Below, one piece after another: positions 21,863-30,989 of a stretch of DNA of 64,000 nucleotides (position 1 is its first letter; each line of letters begins with the position of its first letter). The stretch is from W-Chloroflexi-9 sp045863195 (GTDB lineage: Bacteria > Chloroflexota > Dehalococcoidia > UBA2979). Made by a program: the position numbers and the translations under genes. The notes beneath the pieces are model-generated. The model ran no database searches. It saw nothing but the letters and a program-made list of their open reading frames with translations, and was not told where the DNA came from. The stretch covers positions 181,566 through 245,565 of the forward strand of contig BTUI01000004.1 of NCBI GenBank assembly GCA_045863195.1. Direction: 5' to 3'.

Positions 21863-22698
21863 CGGGACGCCTCGGTCTCCGCCGGGAGCAGCGCGCCCGG
21901 CTGGAACGCGGTCATCACGAGCACCTGCTCGACGCGGTCGAGGTTCGCCAGCGGGTCCACGGTGACGGTCTGGAACAGGTCGGCGCCGCGTGACTCGACG
22001 CTGGCGACGCGGCCGATGAGCAGCCCGGGCGGCAGCAGGCCGCCGAGGGCGCTCGACAGGATCACCTCGCCGGGGGTAACGGCGGCGTCGACCGGGACGA
22101 ACTCCAGGTGCAGGGCGCGCCCGTCGCCGGCGAGGACGGCGGGCGTGCGGGTGGACTGGATCAGCACCGCGACGGCGGACTGACGGTCGGTGAGGAGGCG
22201 TACGCGAGCCTGAGTCGCGTCTACCTCGGACACCACGCCGACGAGCGTGGAGCCAGCGCCGACGACCGGCTGGCCCGCCCGGACGCCGTGGTCGTGGCCG
22301 CGGTCGATGACGACGTGCTGGCGGCCGGGCGCGGGGTCGCGCAGCAGGACCGAGGCGGGCGTGAACTGGTCGGCGCTGGGGCCGACGGCGGCGAGGAGCG
22401 CGGCGGCGCGTTCCAGTGCGGTGCGCTCCTCGCGCAGCGCCGCGACGTCCGACTCGGCCTGCGCGAGGCGTCGCCGCAGCTCCGCGTTCTCGGCGGAGAG
22501 GTCGCGGATCTGGCCGGCGTTCAGGAGCACATCGGAGACCGGCCGCACGACGCCGCGGATCGCGCTCGCCGCGGGCGCCAGCGTGGCGCTCAGCCGCGTC
22601 TCGAGGCCACCGGCGAACGGGAGGGGCGAGAGCGCCAGCAGCGCGAGGCCGAGCAGGAGCAGGCCGGAGAGCCACGCCGCGTTGCGGGCGCCGGTCAC
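21859..22698 (-). CDS. mreC: rod shape-determining protein MreC
   Basis: A 279-residue protein: one N-terminal membrane helix, a coiled coil (about 62-100, LSAENAELRRRLAQAESDV), then the MreC beta-domain with ASVLLRDPAPGRQHVVIDRGHDHGV and a second half VTPGEVILSSALGGLLPPGLLIGRV. It links cytoplasmic MreB to periplasmic PBP2 activity. GTG start; it begins about 120 bases after the mreB stop on the same strand. Confidence 0.92.
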   Translation of the reverse strand: MTGARNAAWLSGLLLLGLALLALSPLPFAGGLETRLSATLAPAASAIRGVVRPVSDVLLNAGQIRDLSAENAELRRRLAQAESDVAALREERTALERAAALLAAVGPSADQFTPASVLLRDPAPGRQHVVIDRGHDHGVRAGQPVVGAGSTLVGVVSEVDATQARVRLLTDRQSAVAVLIQSTRTPAVLAGDGRALHLEFVPVDAAVTPGEVILSSALGGLLPPGLLIGRVASVESRGADLFQTVTVDPLANLDRVEQVLVMTAFQPGALLPAETEASR

Positions 22699-22817
22699 GG
22701 GCGCACGCTCAGGATGGCCGCGTGGCGAGCGGCGGACCGGCAGGGCGGGTCGGGGGCCGTCGCGCCCGGGGTAGCCGTCGAGCGCGTCGTCATGCTGCTA
22801 TCGACCTCGTCGGTGGC

Positions 22818-23879
22818 TCATCGCGGGGGCCGCCGGCTGGCGATCGCCGCCTGGACCTTCTGCAGCGTCTCGGCCTCCTCGACCGCTTCGGCGCAGCCGC
22901 GCACCACGGAGCGCAACGGGTCCTCCGCCACGTACACCGGGAACCGGGTCTCCGTGGCGACCTTGCGGTCCAGGCCCCGGAGCAGCGATCCGCCGCCGGT
23001 CATGGCGATGCCGTGCATCATCAGGTCGGCGACGAGTTCCGGCGGCGTCGTCTCGATGGTCGCGCGGACGGCGCGGACGATCTCGTTCACCACCGGGGAG
23101 AGCGCGTCGCGCACCTCCACCGTGGAGATCTCCACCGACTTCGGCAGGCCGGTCGCGAGGTCGCGGCCACGGAGGTCGATCGTCCACTCCTCGTCGAGGG
23201 GGAACGCGGAGCCGGCCTCGATCTTCACGGCCTCCGCCGTGCGCTCGCCGATCAGCATGTTGTGCACCTGGCGCGCGTAGTCGACCAGCGCGGCGTCCAT
23301 ACCATCGCCGGCCGCGCGCACCGACTGGGAGCGCACGATGCCGCCGAGGGCCAGCACGGCCACCTCGGTCGTGCCGCCGCCGATGTCGATGACCATCGAG
23401 CCGGCGGCGTCCATCACCGGCAGGCCGGAGCCGATCGCGGCGGCCATGGGCTCTTCGATCAGGTAGCAGGCGCGTGCGCCGGCGGCCACGGCCGCGTCAT
23501 GCACGGCGCGCTTCTCCACCTCGGTCGCGCCGGAGGGGATGCCGACGACGACGCGCGGCTTCGGGATGCCGAGGCCGAAGCGCTCGTGCACCTGGCGGAT
23601 GAAGTACTGGAGCATCTTCTCCGTGACCATGAAGTCGGAGATGACGCCATCCCGCAGCGGGCGCACGGCGACGATGGAGGACGGCGTGCGCCCCACCATG
23701 CGCTTCGCCTCCGCGCCGATGGCGAGGATGCGCTTCGAGACCCGGTCGATGGCGACGACGGACGGCTCGTCAATGACGATGCCGCGACCGCGCACGCTCA
23801 CGAGCGTGTTCGCGGTGCCCAGGTCGATCGCAATGTCGTGCGAAAACATCCCCATGAAGGAGGACAGCGGATTGATCAC
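22818..23879 (-). CDS. mreB: MreB actin-like cell-shape protein
   Basis: A 353-residue bacterial actin. Phosphate 1 is DIAIDLGTANTLV, connect 1 is near PRVVVGIPSGATEVE, phosphate 2 is VIDIGGGTTEVAVL and the adenosine motif is IAMTGGGSLLRG. It assembles membrane filaments that direct lateral wall synthesis, so the cell is probably rod-shaped. An N-terminal MINPLSSFMGMF stretch resembles the amphipathic membrane anchor seen in some MreB proteins. GTG start at 23879; a good promoter lies 70 bases upstream. Confidence 0.96.
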   Translation of the reverse strand: MINPLSSFMGMFSHDIAIDLGTANTLVSVRGRGIVIDEPSVVAIDRVSKRILAIGAEAKRMVGRTPSSIVAVRPLRDGVISDFMVTEKMLQYFIRQVHERFGLGIPKPRVVVGIPSGATEVEKRAVHDAAVAAGARACYLIEEPMAAAIGSGLPVMDAAGSMVIDIGGGTTEVAVLALGGIVRSQSVRAAGDGMDAALVDYARQVHNMLIGERTAEAVKIEAGSAFPLDEEWTIDLRGRDLATGLPKSVEISTVEVRDALSPVVNEIVRAVRATIETTPPELVADLMMHGIAMTGGGSLLRGLDRKVATETRFPVYVAEDPLRSVVRGCAEAVEEAETLQKVQAAIASRRPPR

Positions 23880-23950
23880 GGGAGAAACCGGACCCTGCTT
23901 GGGGAGTGGGGTCGTGTTGGTCGAATCCGCTGGGGAGGTCGGACAGCCCG

Positions 23951-23980
23951 AGTATAGGGAGGCGGCCGCCGGCGCGGCAA
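23951..23980 (-). promoter_or_regulatory. mreB operon promoter
   Basis: Read on the minus strand: TTGCCG (23980-23975), an 18-base spacer and TATACT (23956-23951), predicting transcription start near 23944 and a leader of about 65 bases. It serves mreBCD-PBP2-rodA. Confidence 0.72.
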
Positions 23981-24008
23981 CCGCGCGGCCGTGATGGCGG
24001 CCCGGCCG

Positions 24009-24734
24009 TTACACCGCGTCCACCAGCCCGCGGAGCAGCCACCCCACCGTGTAGGCGACCGCCGCCGCCGTCCCGCCGAGGGCGAGCGTCTCGATGCCGT
24101 CGCGGAGCCAGGAGCGGTCGACCACGCGCCCCTTGGCGGCGCCGACGAGGAAGAACGCGAGGCCGGTCAGGACGGCAGAGATGGCGAACTGGCGGCCGCC
24201 GAGGTCCGCGCCCAACGCTTCCGCGACGAACGTGATCAGCGGGATCGCACCGACGATGACGAACGCGATGAACGTCGCGATGCCGGCGCGCCGGGCAGCG
24301 TGGTTCCCCTCCGGCTCCCCGTTGAGTTCTCCGAGCAGGATGTCCACCGTGCGGCGTCGGTCGGCAGTCACGCCGTCGAGCGCGGCCTCCAGGACGGGTT
24401 CCGGGATACCGGAGGCGCGAAACTGCGCTGCAAGGCGGGCGCGGGCTGCCGCCGGGTTCGCATCGACGCGGCGCTCCTCGGTGCGGCGGCGCTGACGGCG
24501 GCGCTGGTCGTCCGCGCGGGTGCCGAGGTAGTTGCTCACCGCCATGCTTAGGCCGTCCGCGAACAGGTTCGCGAGGCCCAGCACCACCACGACGGCACCG
24601 GGGAGCGATGCGCCGACCGCTCCGGCGACCACGGCGAAGGTCGTGACCGCGCCGTCGATCGCGCCGAACACGGCGTCGCGGAGGTACTCGGGCGCTTCGC
24701 GTTCGGCCTCCACCGGACTGGCGGCGTCAGACAC
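24009..24734 (-). CDS. VIT1/CCC1-family metal transporter
   Basis: A 241-residue membrane protein of the vacuolar iron transporter type. The first helices include YLRDAVFGAIDGAVTTFAVVAGAVGA and LANLFADGLSMAVSNYLG. A charged cytoplasmic segment with metal-binding-like acids follows, then three more helices. The family moves Fe2+/Mn2+ in exchange for protons. It overlaps the 3' end of the larger VIT fusion gene by eight bases, so the two are coupled. Whether the two pair into one transporter is unknown. Confidence 0.85.
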   Translation of the reverse strand: MSDAASPVEAEREAPEYLRDAVFGAIDGAVTTFAVVAGAVGASLPGAVVVVLGLANLFADGLSMAVSNYLGTRADDQRRRQRRRTEERRVDANPAAARARLAAQFRASGIPEPVLEAALDGVTADRRRTVDILLGELNGEPEGNHAARRAGIATFIAFVIVGAIPLITFVAEALGADLGGRQFAISAVLTGLAFFLVGAAKGRVVDRSWLRDGIETLALGGTAAAVAYTVGWLLRGLVDAV

Positions 24735-25866
24735 CGGCGACCCCGCCGATCACGCCACCGACGAAGTAGGTGACCACCGCTGCGGCGAGGCCGAGCACCA
24801 CCTGGCGTCCCCCGCCGTAGATCCAGTTGCGCCCCGTGAGCAGCGTGATGCTCGCGCCGAGGATGAACAGGCCCACGCCGGAGAAGGCGGCGCCGGCCAG
24901 CACGAAGCCCACCCCGTCACCGAAGAAGAACGGGATGACCGGGACGATCGCGCCGACGGCGAACAGGATGAAGGAGGCGATCGCCGCGGCCCAGGGCGAG
25001 CCGAGGTCCTCCGGCACGATCCCCAGTTCCTCCCGGGCGAGGGTCGCGAGCGCGTGCTCCTTGTCGGCGATGAGCGCCGCGGCGAGGCGTTCAGCGTCCG
25101 CCTTTGGCAGGCCCTTCGCCTGGTAGATGAGCGCCAGTTCCTCCTCCTCGGCCGCCGGGTCGAGTTCGAGTTCCTCGCGCTCCGCCGCGATCTGCGCCTC
25201 CGCGGCCTCGCGCGACGAGGTGACGGAGATCCACTCGCCGAGCGCCATCGAGGCGGCACCGGCGAGGAGGCCGGCGAGGCCGGCGAGGATGATCGAGGCC
25301 TGGCCGGGGTTCGCGCCAGCGAAGCCGGCGACCAGCGCCAGGTTGGAGACGAGGCCGTCGTTCGCGCCGAGCACGGAGGCGCGGAGTGCGTTCCCGCCGC
25401 CGAGGGCGCGGTGACGCGTCTCGATGCGGCCGATGACGGAGCCGTGGACGCCGCTCTGGCGGCGCGTCGAGAGTGCCTCGAAGACGCGGGCGTGCGAATG
25501 CTCGTCCTGCGGGAGCCCGGCGGCCTCCGCGACCGGGATGCCGATGTACATCGAGGTCGCGTCGGTCTCGAAGGACTTGATGATCGGGAGGACGAGGTCG
25601 GTGCCCCAGCGCGCCGCGATCCCCATGAGCAGGCGTGCGCGGAACGAGGGCTTCGGCGGGGTCGCGTCCTGACCGGCGAGGCGCAACTGCTCCTGCCAGA
25701 GCGCGAGGTGCTTCTCCTCGGTCAGCGCCAGTTGCCGGTAGACATCCTTCAGCGACGCGTCTTCCTCGATCTCGGCGAGACGCTGGTAGAGGTAGAGACC
25801 GTCCACCTCCTCGGCGAGGAAGCCACGGTACTTCTTGATCTCGGCTGGGGTCGCTGAGGGGGGCAC
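24727..25866 (-). CDS. rubrerythrin-like domain fused to VIT transporter (MbfA-like)
   Basis: 379 residues. Residues 1 to about 145 form a ferritin-like four-helix domain with candidate di-iron ligands: FLAEEVDG, TEEKH (ExxH, 50-53), FETDATSMY and QDEHSHARVF. A VIT/CCC1 membrane domain follows (ASVLGANDGLVSNLALVAGF, GAASMALGEWISV). This matches membrane-bound ferritin A, which senses or oxidises iron and exports it. The GTG at 25866 is preceded by AGGAGG. The frame is open further upstream, but without a ribosome-binding site. Confidence 0.88.
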   Translation of the reverse strand: MPPSATPAEIKKYRGFLAEEVDGLYLYQRLAEIEEDASLKDVYRQLALTEEKHLALWQEQLRLAGQDATPPKPSFRARLLMGIAARWGTDLVLPIIKSFETDATSMYIGIPVAEAAGLPQDEHSHARVFEALSTRRQSGVHGSVIGRIETRHRALGGGNALRASVLGANDGLVSNLALVAGFAGANPGQASIILAGLAGLLAGAASMALGEWISVTSSREAAEAQIAAEREELELDPAAEEEELALIYQAKGLPKADAERLAAALIADKEHALATLAREELGIVPEDLGSPWAAAIASFILFAVGAIVPVIPFFFGDGVGFVLAGAAFSGVGLFILGASITLLTGRNWIYGGGRQVVLGLAAAVVTYFVGGVIGGVAGV

Positions 25867-25972
25867 GGGCTCCTCCTGCGGGCGGTGGGCGGACGGGCGG
25901 AGCGTATGCCTCCCGCCGCCGCAGGTGCCACCGTCCGCGCGTAACGCCCGAGTCAGCCCAGGCGAAGTACCG

Positions 25973-28042
25973 TCATTCGCCCGCACTCCACCCGAGCGCG
26001 GCGAGCCGTTCGAGGAACGCGGCTTCATCGAGGATCTCGACGCCCAGCGTCTCGGCCTTGTCGCGCTTGCTGCCGCCGCCCTCGCCCGCCACGACGAACG
26101 AGGTCTTCTTCGAGACGGCGCCGGAGACCTTGCCGCCGAGCGACTTGATCAGGTCCTCCACCTGGTTGCGCGACCACCGTTCGAGGCTGCCCGTGACGAC
26201 GATCGAGAGGCCGTCCAGCACGCCCCCGCGCGCCGCGACGTCCTCGTCCATGCGGAGGCCGAGCGCGGCGAGGTCGGCGACCTGCGCGCGGTACTCCGGG
26301 TCGTCGAAGTAGGCGCGCACTGATTCGGCGACGATCGGGCCGATGCCGTCGACCGCCTGGATCTCCTCGAGCGTGGCGTCGCGGAGCGCGTCCATCGTCC
26401 CGAAGTGGCGGGCGAGAGCGCGGGCGGTCTCACCACCGACGTGGCGGATGCCGAGGGCGATCAGCAGACGGTGAAGCGGGCGCGTCTTGCTCGCCTCCAG
26501 TCCGGCGAACAGGCCCTCCAGCGTCTTCGCGCCGATCTTGTCGACCTCCAGCAGTTCCGCCTCGCGTTGTGGGAGGCGGTAGAGGTCCGCGAGCGAGCGG
26601 ACGAACCCGCGCTGCACGAGCATCGCGCAGCGCTCCTCGCCGAAGCCCTCGATGTCCATCGCCCCGCGCGAGGTGAAGTGCTCCAGCAGCCGCGCGAGTT
26701 TGACCGGGCAGGTCCGGCTGGGGCAGTAGTAGGCCGCCTCCTCCGGGTCTTTCTGGACCGGTGTGCCGCAGACGGGGCAGTGCGCGGGCATCTCGAACGA
26801 CGCGAGGTCGCCCTCCCGCCGGGCGAGGACGGGGCCGACCACCTGCGGGATCACGTCGCCGGCGCGCTGCACGATGACGTAGTCACCGGCGCGGATGTCC
26901 AGCTCGCGGATGTGGTCGGCGTTGTGCAGCGTCGCCATGCTCACGGTCGCGCCGCCGACGAAGACCGGTTCGAGCGCGGCGAACGGCGTGAGGACGCCGG
27001 TGCGCCCCACCGATACCTGGATCTCACGCAGCCGCGTGACCGCCTGTTCCGCCGGGAACTTCCACGCCATCGCCCACCGCGGCTCGCGCCCGACCACGCC
27101 GAGGGCGCGCTGCGCGGCGAAATCGTCCACTTTCACGACCACGCCATCGATGTCGTAGTCGAGCGTGTCACGACGGCTCACCCACGCCTCGCAGAAGTCC
27201 GCGACCGCCTCGATGCTGTCGAACGACTCCGTGTGGGGGTTGGTCGGGAATCCGAGGTCGCGCAGCCAGCGGATCGCGTCGTGGTGCGCCTCCAGCGGCC
27301 GGTCGCCCTCCACCCACCCCAGCTGGTAGGCGAACAGGTCGAGCCGTCGCGCGGCGGTGATGCGCGGGTCGAGTTGTCGCAGCGAGCCGGCGGCGGTGTT
27401 GCGGGGGTTCATGTACAGCTGCTCGCCCGCCGCTGCTCGCTCCGCGTTCAGCCGCTGGAACTCGCCCTTCGACATGTAGACCTCGCCGCGCACCTCGAAG
27501 GCGGCGGGGAGGGTGTCCGGGTCAGCGTTCAGGACGAGGGGGATCGAGCGGATCGTGCGGAGGTTCGCGGTGATCTCCTCGCCGCGCATCCCGTCGCCGC
27601 GGGTCGCGCCGCGCACGAATCGTCCGCGCTCGTACACGAGCGAGATGGCGAGGCCGTCGATCTTCGGTTCGCAGACATAACGGAACTCATCGCGCTCCAG
27701 CAGCCGGACGAGGCGCTGCTTCCAGGCGAAGAGTTCATCGCGGTTGAAGACGTTCGCGAGCGACAGCATCGGCTCGCGGTGCTCGACGACCGGGAACGCC
27801 TCGGCCGGCTGCCCCGCAACGCGTTGCGTCGGTGAGTCCGGCGACACGAGGTCGGGGAAGTGTTCCTCGAGGTCGCGCAACTCACGCATGAGTGCGTCGT
27901 ACTGCGAGTCGCCGATGACCGGCTGCGCCTCGATGTAGTAGCGGTAGTCGTGCGCGCGGATCTCGGCACGGAGTGCCTCGATGCGCTCGCGCGCGACCTC
28001 GTGCTCGCGCTGGTCGGCGGTGGTGACGGCCTGTTCGGTCAT
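25973..28042 (-). CDS. ligA: NAD+-dependent DNA ligase LigA
   Basis: A 689-residue ligase with the complete domain order. The Ia region has HDYRYYIEAQPVIGDSQYD, the adenylation domain has the nucleophile Lys127 in CEPKIDGLA, and the OB fold follows. The zinc finger is CPVCG with YYCPSRTC. Helix-hairpin-helix repeats (DIEGFGEERC, IGAKTLEGL, VDGIGPIVAES) and a C-terminal BRCT domain (GLSIVVTGSLERWSRNQVEDLI) complete it. It seals nicks in replication and repair. A TATACT (28056-28051) ends eight bases before this ATG, so the message is almost leaderless. Confidence 0.96.
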   Translation of the reverse strand: MTEQAVTTADQREHEVARERIEALRAEIRAHDYRYYIEAQPVIGDSQYDALMRELRDLEEHFPDLVSPDSPTQRVAGQPAEAFPVVEHREPMLSLANVFNRDELFAWKQRLVRLLERDEFRYVCEPKIDGLAISLVYERGRFVRGATRGDGMRGEEITANLRTIRSIPLVLNADPDTLPAAFEVRGEVYMSKGEFQRLNAERAAAGEQLYMNPRNTAAGSLRQLDPRITAARRLDLFAYQLGWVEGDRPLEAHHDAIRWLRDLGFPTNPHTESFDSIEAVADFCEAWVSRRDTLDYDIDGVVVKVDDFAAQRALGVVGREPRWAMAWKFPAEQAVTRLREIQVSVGRTGVLTPFAALEPVFVGGATVSMATLHNADHIRELDIRAGDYVIVQRAGDVIPQVVGPVLARREGDLASFEMPAHCPVCGTPVQKDPEEAAYYCPSRTCPVKLARLLEHFTSRGAMDIEGFGEERCAMLVQRGFVRSLADLYRLPQREAELLEVDKIGAKTLEGLFAGLEASKTRPLHRLLIALGIRHVGGETARALARHFGTMDALRDATLEEIQAVDGIGPIVAESVRAYFDDPEYRAQVADLAALGLRMDEDVAARGGVLDGLSIVVTGSLERWSRNQVEDLIKSLGGKVSGAVSKKTSFVVAGEGGGSKRDKAETLGVEILDEAAFLERLAALGWSAGE

Positions 28043-28050
28043 GGGCGTCG

Positions 28051-28056
28051 AGTATA
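28051..28056 (-). promoter_or_regulatory. -10 element TATACT for ligA
   Basis: On the minus strand TATACT predicts +1 at 28044, two bases before the ATG at 28042. No Shine-Dalgarno could fit. Confidence 0.5.
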
Positions 28057-28136
28057 TCCGGGCGTCCCGGCGACGCTGTGCGGGCTGTGGCATCGGGCAT
28101 TCGTCGCCGGTCAAGGCCGCAACGGGAGGGCGGCGG

Positions 28137-28142
28137 TACACT
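28137..28142 (+). promoter_or_regulatory. -10 element for the his operon
   Basis: TACACT predicts +1 near 28149, 25 bases before hisH, leaving room for the CTGGAG ribosome-binding site. The -35 is weak or absent. Confidence 0.4.
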
Positions 28143-28173
28143 GGGAGGGCAGCACACCACTGGAGTACCGGTC

Positions 28174-28827
28174 ATGGACGTCGTCATCGTCGACTACGGC
28201 GCAGGCAACCTGCGTAGCGTCGCGCGCGCCGTCGCCCATGCCGGGGTGGAGCCGGTGGTGACGGCGGACGCCGCCGTGGTGGAGCGCGCGCGCGCGCTGA
28301 TCGTGCCGGGCGTCGGCGCGGCCGAGGACACCATGGCGAATCTGCGCGCGGCCGGCCTCGACGGGCCGATCCGCGACTACATCGCCTCAGGCCGCCCGTT
28401 CCTGGGCGTATGCATGGGGATGCAGGCGCTGTTCGAGGTGTCCGAGGAGGGCGGCGAGCACCAGTGCCTCGGCGTCCTCGGCGGCCGCATCGTGCGCTTC
28501 CCGCACGGCATGACCGTCCCGCACATGGGGTGGAACACCGTGGACCTGCGCGCCCCACACCCGGTGTTCGAGGGCATCCCGCAGGGCTCCTACTTCTACT
28601 TTGTCCACTCCTACCACCCGCGACCGTCCGAGGACGCCACGGTGCTGGGCGAGACGGAGTACGAGGGCGTGGTGTTCCCCTCGGTGGTGGGCCGGGACAA
28701 CGTCGTCGCAACGCAGTTCCACCCGGAGAAGTCCGGTCGGTGGGGCCTGCGGCTGTACGAGAACTTCCTGCGCCTGTCACGGGAGCGCGGCTCGATCGCC
28801 CCGGCGCATACCGCCACGACCGGCTAG
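28174..28827 (+). CDS. hisH: imidazole glycerol phosphate synthase, glutaminase subunit
   Basis: A 217-residue class I glutamine amidotransferase. DYGAGNLRSV opens the protein, the nucleophile Cys is in FLGVCMGMQALF, and His and Glu of the triad are in TQFHPEKSG. PHMGWNTV is a HisH signature. It supplies ammonia to HisF. It opens hisH-hisA-hisF-hisI, transcribed away from ligA. Confidence 0.96.
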   Translation: MDVVIVDYGAGNLRSVARAVAHAGVEPVVTADAAVVERARALIVPGVGAAEDTMANLRAAGLDGPIRDYIASGRPFLGVCMGMQALFEVSEEGGEHQCLGVLGGRIVRFPHGMTVPHMGWNTVDLRAPHPVFEGIPQGSYFYFVHSYHPRPSEDATVLGETEYEGVVFPSVVGRDNVVATQFHPEKSGRWGLRLYENFLRLSRERGSIAPAHTATTG

Positions 28828-28870
28828 GTCGCGCCGCACCCCTCCCCCTCAGCAAGAGACGAGCAAGTCC

Positions 28871-29590
28871 GTGGAGATCATCCCCGCCGTCGATATCCGT
28901 GACGGCAAGTGTGTCCGCCTCGCCCAGGGCGACTACGCCCGTGAGACCGTGTTCGGCGACGACCCGACGGCGATGGCGCGCCAGTGGGCCGCGCAGGGCG
29001 CCACCCGCATCCACGTGGTGGACCTGGACGGCGCGCGTTCCGGTGTCGCCTCGAACGCGCCGATCGTTCAGGCGATCGCCCGAAGCGTCACCGTGCCGGT
29101 GCAGACCGGCGGCGGCATCCGCTCGATGGCGACCGTGCGCGCGATGCTGGAAGCCGGCCTCGACCGTGTGGTCCTGGGCACCGCCGCGGTGAAGGACCCC
29201 GCGTTCCTCGCGGAGGCGATCGCCTTCGCGGGCGACCGCCTCATCGTCTCCGTGGACGCGCGCGAGGGTCGCGTCGCCCTCGAAGGGTGGACGGAGGCGA
29301 CCGACCTCGACGCGCTCGCGTTCGTGCAGCGCCTGGCGGCGCAGGGCGTGGTGCGCATCGTCTACACGGACATCCTGCGCGACGGCGTCACGGACGGTCC
29401 GAACGTGCCGATGTACGAGCGCATCGTCCGGGAGACCTCGGTGCGGGTCATCTCCGCCGGCGGCGTCACCAGCGTCGAGGACCTGCGCCGCCTCGTAGCC
29501 ACTGGCATCGAGGGCGCGATCGTCGGGCGGGCGCTCTACACCGGCGACGTGGTGCTGCCCGAGGCACTGCGCGTGGTGGGGGCCGCCTGA
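28871..29590 (+). CDS. hisA: phosphoribosylformimino-AICAR-P isomerase HisA
   Basis: A 239-residue half-barrel-repeat TIM protein. Catalytic Asp is in IIPAVDIRDGKCVRL and the second Asp in VYTDILRDG. Phosphate-binding glycines are in QTGGGIRS and ISAGGVTSVEDL. It performs the Amadori isomerisation (ProFAR to PRFAR) of histidine synthesis. Related HisA/PriA proteins can also act in tryptophan synthesis, and I cannot exclude that here. GTG start at 28871; its TGA overlaps the hisF ATG. Confidence 0.93.
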   Translation: MEIIPAVDIRDGKCVRLAQGDYARETVFGDDPTAMARQWAAQGATRIHVVDLDGARSGVASNAPIVQAIARSVTVPVQTGGGIRSMATVRAMLEAGLDRVVLGTAAVKDPAFLAEAIAFAGDRLIVSVDAREGRVALEGWTEATDLDALAFVQRLAAQGVVRIVYTDILRDGVTDGPNVPMYERIVRETSVRVISAGGVTSVEDLRRLVATGIEGAIVGRALYTGDVVLPEALRVVGAA

Positions 29591-30375
29591 TGCTGACGAA
29601 GCGCATCATCCCGTGCTTTGACGTCGACAACGGCCGCGTCGTGAAGGGCGTCTCCTTCGTCGACCTCGTCGACGCGGGCGACCCGGTGGAACTCGCCGCG
29701 AAGTACGACCAGCAGGGCGCCGACGAGCTCGTGTTCCTCGACATCACGGCGTCCTCGGACGCGCGCACGAGTGTGTACGACATGATCCGCCGCACCGCCG
29801 ACCAGGTGTTCATCCCGCTCACCGTGGGCGGCGGCGTCCGCTCCGCCGGCGACGTGCGCATGATGCTGGAGTCCGGCGCCGACAAGGTGTCGATGAACAC
29901 GGCGGCGGTGCAGCGCCCCGAACTGATCGAGGAAGGCGCGAAGGGCTTCGGCTCCCAGTGCATCGTCGTTGCCGTGGACGTGAAGCGCGTCGCGCCCGGC
30001 CGATGGGAGGTCTACACCCACGGTGGCCGCACGGCGACCGGCCGCGATGGCGTGGAGTGGGCGCGCGAGGCGGTGGAGCGCGGCGCGGGTGAACTCCTCG
30101 TGACCTCCATGGACACGGACGGCCACCAGTCCGGCTACGACATCCCGCTGCTGCGCGCGATCAGCGACGCGGTGGAGGTGCCCGTGATCGCCTCGGGCGG
30201 GGCGGGAACGCCGGAGCATCTGTACGAGGCGTTCATGGAAGGCGGCGCTGCCGCCGTGCTGGCCGCCTCGATCTTCCACTTCGGCAAGTACGACATCCCG
30301 TTCTTGAAGCAATACCTCGCGGACCGCGGCGTGCCGATGCGCCCCGTGGAGCCGGCCGGACAGGGAGCAGCCTGA
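29590..30375 (+). CDS. hisF: imidazole glycerol phosphate synthase, cyclase subunit
   Basis: A 261-residue TIM barrel with RIIPCFDVDNGRVVKGV (catalytic Asp), PLTVGGGVRS, VSMNTAAV and the second catalytic Asp in TSMDTDGHQSGYD. It joins HisH-derived ammonia with PRFAR to give imidazole glycerol phosphate and AICAR. ATGA overlaps at both ends (with hisA and hisI) suggest tight translational coupling. Confidence 0.96.
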   Translation: MLTKRIIPCFDVDNGRVVKGVSFVDLVDAGDPVELAAKYDQQGADELVFLDITASSDARTSVYDMIRRTADQVFIPLTVGGGVRSAGDVRMMLESGADKVSMNTAAVQRPELIEEGAKGFGSQCIVVAVDVKRVAPGRWEVYTHGGRTATGRDGVEWAREAVERGAGELLVTSMDTDGHQSGYDIPLLRAISDAVEVPVIASGGAGTPEHLYEAFMEGGAAAVLAASIFHFGKYDIPFLKQYLADRGVPMRPVEPAGQGAA

Positions 30376-30740
30376 TGCCCGAGATCACCTTCGACCCGAG
30401 TGATCTGAAGTACGACGAGAAGGGGCTGATCCCCGCGATCCTGCAGGATCACCAGACACACGAGGTGATCATGCTCGGCTACATGAACGCCGACACGCTC
30501 CGCACGACGCTGGAGATCGGTCAGGCCGTGTTCTGGTCGCGCTCGCGCCAGGAGATCTGGCACAAGGGCAAGACCTCCGGCGACTTCGTGAAGGTGTACG
30601 GCATCACCACGGACTGCGACCGCGATGTCGTGCTGCTCCAGGTCGAACTCCTCGGCGGCGGGATCTGCCACACCGGCGCGCACTCCTGCTTCGTCGACCA
30701 GGACGACGTCACGCCGCAGATCGTAGCGCTGAAGGCGTAG
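30375..30740 (+). CDS. hisI: phosphoribosyl-AMP cyclohydrolase HisI
   Basis: 121 residues, the length of a monofunctional HisI. Zinc and substrate motifs are MLGYMNADTLRTTL, FWSRSRQEIWHKG, TTDCDRDVVLLQVE and CHTGAHSCF. It opens the adenine ring of PR-AMP. The HisE pyrophosphohydrolase that is often fused to it is not here. Confidence 0.95.
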   Translation: MPEITFDPSDLKYDEKGLIPAILQDHQTHEVIMLGYMNADTLRTTLEIGQAVFWSRSRQEIWHKGKTSGDFVKVYGITTDCDRDVVLLQVELLGGGICHTGAHSCFVDQDDVTPQIVALKA

Positions 30741-30753
30741 CGAGGCGCTGACG

Positions 30754-30987
30754 ATGCCTCCGGAGTTCCGGAACGTTCGCCCGGGCGACGCCGTTGCCGC
30801 GTTCGAGCGCGCGGGCGGCACGGTACGTCAGGGGCGAGGCTCACACGTGAACGTGAAGATGCCGAACGGGCAGATCCTAACCTTTCCGCAGCACCGGGCG
30901 CCGCTGAAGATCGGGCTGCTGAAGGCTATGCTACGCAAAGCGGAGATCACCGAGGAGCAGTTCGAGCGACTCCTCCGGGGAGACTGA
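30754..30987 (+). CDS. hicA: HicA-family mRNA interferase toxin
   Basis: A 77-residue double-stranded-RNA-binding-fold toxin. The active His lies in GRGSHVNVKMPNG, and the tail LKIGLLKAMLRKAEITEEQF is typical of HicA (YcfA). HicA cleaves mRNA until bound by HicB, encoded two bases downstream. It follows hisI by 13 bases on the same strand. Local G+C is visibly lower than in the his genes, suggesting acquisition. Confidence 0.88.
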   Translation: MPPEFRNVRPGDAVAAFERAGGTVRQGRGSHVNVKMPNGQILTFPQHRAPLKIGLLKAMLRKAEITEEQFERLLRGD

Positions 30988-30989
30988 CG

